From contig NZ_KQ959911.1 of assembly GCF_001553005.1 (NCBI RefSeq), positions 1 through 27,129 of the forward strand: 27,129 bases of DNA. The letters run 5' to 3'. Origin of the DNA: Gemelliphila asaccharolytica (GTDB lineage Bacteria > Bacillota > Bacilli > Staphylococcales > Gemellaceae). This document shows, piece by piece, positions 23,261 to 27,129 of the stretch. A model generated the notes under the pieces. That model was not told the origin of the DNA. It made no database searches and worked only from the letters and a program-made list of their open reading frames with translations. How positions within the stretch are numbered: the stretch's first letter is position 1; each line of letters starts with the position of its first letter. The translations under genes and the position numbers were made by a program.

Positions 23261-24319
23261 TTAACAACATCCCCCACCGCATGAACCTGAATCTTCTTTT
23301 TGTGACGTATTCTCTCCGCAGTCAAATGCTCCAAAATGCACTGTTCTATCTCCATAAAAATCAAAATATTTTTTGAATCTTGTTTCTTGAACCATTGCAC
23401 AAGAATTTCCACAAACGCTAAGTGGTAAATCTTTATAAAATCTATGATGATCGTCAAGATCAAAATAATGTTCGCTTCCTTCTATTCCTCCACGATAAGT
23501 TGCAAATTGTCCATATTGTTCGCAAATATCTTCCATAAAATCAGGAATTTTCATAGCTCTTACCGTTCTAGAAGTAAAGTTAATATTTCCTACTAAATTT
23601 TCTATTTCCTCATTTCCTATTTTTGATACTGAAGTATTCATATATCTAACATCAAGCCAGCCTACTTTTCTCATTAAACGTCTAAAATCCTCTATATACA
23701 TTGCTCCAGCAATACATTCTCCTTGGAGCATAGAATTTTCTAAAAGTTCTTTAGGCATTCTTCTATCTGCAAAAATATCTGAAAAATAAAGTTCTCCGCC
23801 TTTTTTCAAAATTCTCCATATTTCACTAAAAACTTCTTCTTTAAAAGGTGACAAGTTAATTACACAGTTAGAAACTACTACATCTACACTTTCATCTTCT
23901 ACACCTAAAGATTTTAAATCCTCTATATACCCTTTTTTAAATTCTACGTTAGATTTTTTATAACCAAATTTTTCTGCCATTTCATTTTGATATTTTTTGG
24001 CTATTTCTAGTTGATCTTCGTTCATATCAACCCCTATTACTTTCCCTTGTTCTCCCACAAGTTTTGATAACATATATACATCAAGTCCTGTTCCGCAACC
24101 AAGATCTAGTACAGTACACCCTTCTAATGCAAAAGGTATAGGCGACCCACATCCATAAAATCTTTTAACTATTTCTTTATTAATAGACTTTCTTATATTT
24201 TTTAATCTCTTAGGCATACTATCAGCAGCACAAGAACATATTTCCGTCTGCATTTTACCAGATTTTTCTTTTGTTATTTTGCTATAATATTCTTTTATTT
24301 CTTTTCGAGTATCTTTCAT
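23261..24319 (-). CDS. arsM: Arsenite S-adenosylmethionine methyltransferase
   Basis: Methylates trivalent arsenic using SAM, producing mono-, di- and trimethyl arsenicals. It has 352 residues. Seen: CSC at 28-30; YGCGSPIP at 55-62; SAM-binding LDLGCGTGLD at 71-80; then the arsenic-binding cysteines C152 in SNCVINL and C202 in GECIAGA; and a C-terminal GSCGGGCC that could bind metal. These match the conserved cysteines of the ArsM family. The ATG at 24319 follows a gagag site. No arsR or arsB is next to it; the neighbour across the divergent promoter is an aquaglyceroporin. SAM for it comes from MetK. Confidence 0.95.
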   Translation of the reverse strand: MKDTRKEIKEYYSKITKEKSGKMQTEICSCAADSMPKRLKNIRKSINKEIVKRFYGCGSPIPFALEGCTVLDLGCGTGLDVYMLSKLVGEQGKVIGVDMNEDQLEIAKKYQNEMAEKFGYKKSNVEFKKGYIEDLKSLGVEDESVDVVVSNCVINLSPFKEEVFSEIWRILKKGGELYFSDIFADRRMPKELLENSMLQGECIAGAMYIEDFRRLMRKVGWLDVRYMNTSVSKIGNEEIENLVGNINFTSRTVRAMKIPDFMEDICEQYGQFATYRGGIEGSEHYFDLDDHHRFYKDLPLSVCGNSCAMVQETRFKKYFDFYGDRTVHFGAFDCGENTSQKEDSGSCGGGCC

Positions 24320-24481
24320 CTTTCTCTCCTAAAAATTTCTCATTAGCTCTTTTATTCAAAAATATTAACTCAAAATAATAAAAAAGACACCTTAAAAATT
24401 TATAATATGCTTCTACCCTAAAATTTATTTAGCACATTCTTATTTATTCATTAACAACCAAATATATAAGCTAACAAATAT

Positions 24482-24535
24482 ATTTTATCATTATTAAAAT
24501 TTCTGTCAATAAAACACTTTCAAAATATATTGACA
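24482..24535. promoter_or_regulatory. Divergent arsM / aquaporin promoter pair with symmetric -35 boxes
   Basis: Minus: TTGACA (24504-24509), 16-bp spacer, TG-extended TAAAAT (24482-24487). Plus: TTGACA (24530-24535), 17-bp spacer, TAAAAT (24553-24558). The -35 regions form a perfect 8-bp inverted repeat (tgtcaata / tattgaca, 24504-24511 and 24528-24535). The rest of the 381-bp gap (24320-24700) includes a plus-strand leader of about 135 nt with no riboswitch I recognise. Confidence 0.75.
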
Positions 24536-24700
24536 TATTAAATCAAAAATAATAAAATTTAAAAGGTATTGTAATTTAAAAATTTTTATTTTACTTTTTT
24601 TGATTAGGGAGAGAAAAAATTTAAAGATTTGTTTTAAAGTTTATTTTTTATTAATAAAACTTTTTTACTTTTCTAAAAAAATTAAAATGGAGTAATTTTT

Positions 24701-25492
24701 ATGAATCAAAAAAGTAATTTTTTAGGTGAATTTATTGGAACTTTTTTAATGGTTCTTTTTGGAACAGCAGTTGTTTGTTCTTCGATAGTTTTTGATGGAG
24801 TAATAACCAGCGTTTTTCAAATAGGTATAATTTGGGCACTTATTATTAGCATTAGTATTTATTTAACAAGAAATTTATCAAATGCTCACTTTAATCCGGC
24901 TGTTACAGTAGCGATGATAGTTACAAAAAGAATGAAATTAAAAGAACTGCCAAGTTATTTGTTAGGTCAATTTGCAGGAGCTTTTTGTGGAAGTTTAGTT
25001 TTGTATCTTATTTATCACCCTGCAATTAATTCTTTTGAAGCTAAAGAAGGAATTATTAGGGGGTCTAAAGAATCTATGAAAACTGCTAAAATGTTTGGGG
25101 AATTTTATATAAATATGGGTTCTCCTATGCAAAGCATGCTCCTTGCCTGTTTAGCTGAGGGTATTGGTACATTTTTGCTTATCTTTTTCATTTTTTCTCT
25201 TACTGAAGGTGCTAACGTAGGTAGACCAGATAATAATCTAGCTCCTCTTTTTATAGGGCTTTGTGTAGGACTTATTCTTTGCATAATTGCTCCAATAACT
25301 CAAGCAGGACTAAATCCGGCACGTGATTTTGCCCCAAGATTAGCAGCTCATATTTTAGGCTGGGGATATGGAGCTTATCCAGATGCTTTAGGTGGGTTTT
25401 TCTTTGTTTATATTCTCTCACCTCTTATAGGAGCAGTATTAGCTGGAATGTTTTTTACTAAAATAGTAGAACCTTTAATGAAAAAAAATTAA
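24701..25492 (+). CDS. MIP-family channel, aquaglyceroporin type (GlpF-like)
   Basis: A 263-residue membrane channel with six transmembrane segments. Seen: EFIGTFLMVLFGTAVV in helix 1; the first NPA box in NAHFNPAVTVAM (NPA 65-67); and the second in AGLNPARDFAPRLA (NPA 205-207) with the aspartate at 209 that marks glycerol-conducting members. It conducts glycerol and often other small neutral solutes, including As(OH)3. A tggag site precedes the ATG. The gene is monocistronic, ending at the terminator at 25498-25530, and is transcribed away from arsM from a shared control region. The arsenic role is inference; glycerol uptake is the default. Confidence 0.92.
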   Translation: MNQKSNFLGEFIGTFLMVLFGTAVVCSSIVFDGVITSVFQIGIIWALIISISIYLTRNLSNAHFNPAVTVAMIVTKRMKLKELPSYLLGQFAGAFCGSLVLYLIYHPAINSFEAKEGIIRGSKESMKTAKMFGEFYINMGSPMQSMLLACLAEGIGTFLLIFFIFSLTEGANVGRPDNNLAPLFIGLCVGLILCIIAPITQAGLNPARDFAPRLAAHILGWGYGAYPDALGGFFFVYILSPLIGAVLAGMFFTKIVEPLMKKN

Positions 25493-25497
25493 AATAT

Positions 25498-25530
25498 AAA
25501 CCTTTCTAAACTTTTTATTTAGAAAGGTTT
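25498..25530 (+). terminator. Terminator of the aquaglyceroporin gene
   Basis: aaacctttctaaa (25498-25510) pairs with tttagaaaggttt (25518-25530), followed by a T-rich tail. Confidence 0.85.
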
Positions 25531-25724
25531 TCTTTTTATTAAATAGCTAACAACAATCCAAAGAAAATTCATAGATTTTAGAAATTTTTATAAAATAATT
25601 AATTTAAAAACTTATATTAAAAAAATTTATTTTTCCTTTAAAATATTTCCTATTCTTCTTTGTTAACTAAGCTAATTTAATAGATTCTACTATTTAAATA
25701 TTTTTTGTTAAAAAGTATAAAATA

Positions 25725-25763
25725 ATCTCCAAAAGTTAAAGCTAAAAGCTAACTTTTGGAGAT
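25725..25763 (-). terminator. Terminator of the EIIC-family gene
   Basis: A 14-bp perfect stem (atctccaaaagtta / taacttttggagat) with an 11-nt loop, followed on the minus strand by a T-rich stretch. The surrounding 25531-25810 holds no gene. Confidence 0.75.
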
Positions 25764-25810
25764 AAGTTTATATTTTGAAAGGAGATTTTTAATTATTTAT
25801 TTTTTATTTG

Positions 25811-26833
25811 CTATCTTTTAAAATTCAATTTTAAATCTCCATCTTTAATCCAGCCTATTTTTTTCAAAGGATAGTAAACTATAAGACTAACTATAGCTGG
25901 TAATATAAAATGCATTACTATTATTATTAATAAAAGTTTTGAAAAATTATAGTTTTGCATTGTTATAAAAGTTGAAATTTGCCCAACTAAACCGCAAGTT
26001 CCCATTCCACTTCCTATAGGCGAATTTTCTAGTCCTAAAAATACCGTTGATATCGGAGCTAAAACTATTGATGCTATAGATGGTGGTAATAGAATTTTAG
26101 GGTTTTTTATAATATTTGGAACTTGTAGCATACTTGTTCCTAGTCCTTGAGCTACTAAACCTTGAACTCCATTTTCCTTAAAAGAAATTACAGCAAAACC
26201 TATCATCTGGCAACAACATCCTATAGTTGCCGCTCCTCCTGCAAGTCCTGATAGAGAAATCATCATACATAATGCTGCTGATGAAATAGGTAAAGTTAAT
26301 ACAATTCCAACTATTAAAGATACTATCATTCCCATAATAAATGGTGCTTCATTAGTTGCTTGCATGATAATTTCTCCTAAAGAAATCATTATTTTATTAA
26401 TAAATGGTCCTATTAAATTAGCAATAAAAATACCTGAAAGTACAGTAACAATTGGAGTTACTACAATATCTATTTTAGTTTCTCCGCTTATTATTTTAGC
26501 TATTTCGACACATATCAAAGTAGCTACAAATACTCCCATAGGTCCACCTAATTTATCTGCTCCAATTCCCACAACACAAGATGAAAAAAGGATGAGTCTT
26601 GGCGCTTTTAAACTATATGCTATTGATACCGCAATTGCAGGCCCCGTAGCCGCTTTTGCTAGTGGCCATATAGTTTCAGATAAAAAGTGTATATTACAAA
26701 CATTTCCTATTGTATTTAATATTGTCCCTACTAACAAGGTAGCAAAAAGACCAAAAGCCATAGAACCTAAAGCATCGATAAAATATACCTTAGGAGAAAG
26801 ACTTATTCCTTTCTTTTTAAGAAAATTTTTCAT
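25811..26833 (-). CDS. PTS EIIC-like membrane protein (PF13303 family)
   Basis: A 340-residue polytopic membrane protein with about nine or ten hydrophobic segments. Seen: FIDALGSMAFGLFATLLVGT near the N-terminus; GIGADKLGGPMGVFVATL; TPIVTVLSGIFIANLIGPFI; and LTLPISSAALCMMISLSGLAGGAATIGCC followed by QMIGFAV. These belong to the compact sugar-specific EIIC family PF13303. There are no EIIA or EIIB domains or genes nearby, so the protein may work with a distant PTS, or without phosphorylation. The start ATG 26833 lies behind a GAGGAGG site. Substrate unknown. Confidence 0.85.
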   Translation of the reverse strand: MKNFLKKKGISLSPKVYFIDALGSMAFGLFATLLVGTILNTIGNVCNIHFLSETIWPLAKAATGPAIAVSIAYSLKAPRLILFSSCVVGIGADKLGGPMGVFVATLICVEIAKIISGETKIDIVVTPIVTVLSGIFIANLIGPFINKIMISLGEIIMQATNEAPFIMGMIVSLIVGIVLTLPISSAALCMMISLSGLAGGAATIGCCCQMIGFAVISFKENGVQGLVAQGLGTSMLQVPNIIKNPKILLPPSIASIVLAPISTVFLGLENSPIGSGMGTCGLVGQISTFITMQNYNFSKLLLIIIVMHFILPAIVSLIVYYPLKKIGWIKDGDLKLNFKR

Positions 26834-26921
26834 TTTTTCCTCCTCGAATAAGCATTAAATGCTTTTCTAACCTAATGTAATAATTAAATAAAATATATAA
26901 TTTTACATCCCCCTTCGATTA

Positions 26922-26950
26922 ATTCTATCAATTTTTACTTTGTTTTTCAA
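26922..26950 (-). promoter_or_regulatory. Promoter of the EIIC-family gene
   Basis: On the minus strand TTGAAA (26945-26950), 17-bp spacer, TG-extended TAGAAT (26922-26927). A short palindrome aagcattaaatgctt (26850-26864) lies in the leader, near the ribosome-binding site. Confidence 0.65.
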
Positions 26951-27106
26951 CGTAATACTACACCTTACATCAATAGAAAAAATTAATAAATTACCATTTT
27001 TTTTATTAAATTTACTTTTTTCAAAATTTTAAAAAATAAATAATTTTCAATATTTTTTATGAAATATTTGATTTTTTAGAGTGTTTTATTAAAGAATTAA
27101 AAAAAA

Positions 27107-27126
27107 GAAGCAATTTTCATTGCTTC
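27107..27126 (-). terminator. Terminator of a minus-strand gene beyond the window
   Basis: gaagcaat / attgcttc with a 4-nt loop. On the minus strand it is followed by a run of eight T residues. The gene it serves is outside the window. Confidence 0.8.
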
Positions 27127-27129
27127 AAT

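Noticed and set aside
23212..23463. Small minus-strand frame overlapping the end of arsM
   Set aside because: It lies in another frame inside the conserved arsM C-terminus and has low-complexity ends; arsM explains the sequence.

Overview
The window comes from a very AT-rich, low-GC Gram-positive chromosome (Firmicutes, most likely class Bacilli). Evidence for this is strong Shine-Dalgarno sequences, TG-extended -10 promoters, an S-box (SAM-I) riboswitch on metK, a small EpuA-type membrane protein beside murA, and a YjbI-type truncated globin. A Gemella-like organism would fit, but that is an inference from gene content.

Left core (1-9263). Minus strand: tig with its own promoter; a riboswitch-controlled metK-truncated globin unit; and a murA-epuA-pta unit. 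Plus strand: a Cof-type HAD phosphatase with cdd, then guaA.

Accessory island (about 9264-23090), starting directly behind the 3' end of guaA, a recognised integration hotspot. It holds an endonuclease/exonuclease/phosphatase-fold protein, remnants of a mobilizable element (oriT-like repeats, intact mobC, a relaxase gene broken by stops and frameshifts, a second mobC fragment, several C-terminal remnants) and two DNA-modification loci. Locus 1 (13592-16829) is a type II-like restriction system: XRE regulator, PD-(D/E)XK nuclease and beta-class methyltransferase on the minus strand, facing an alpha-class D12 adenine methyltransferase. Locus 2 (17653-22332) is an operon of XRE regulator, nuclease-domain::N6-methyltransferase fusion, two-TRD specificity subunit and a DUF3644 protein carrying a HEPN-type R-x4-H motif. 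It has no HsdR helicase/translocase. Locus 2 is bracketed by two direct repeats of about 209 bp (roughly 92% identical by hand alignment), each ending in a terminator hairpin. No integrase is visible, so the island looks immobile and decayed, with its defence genes kept intact.

Right core (about 23100-27129). arsM (minus) and an aquaglyceroporin (plus) diverge from a promoter region whose two -35 boxes form a perfect inverted repeat. A PTS EIIC-family membrane protein follows on the minus strand, then the terminator of a gene beyond the window.

The most interesting object is locus 2. I propose that the methylation complex restrains or guides an RNase-like HEPN effector, by analogy with PrrC and its type I restriction partner. 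This is inference from domains and gene order.
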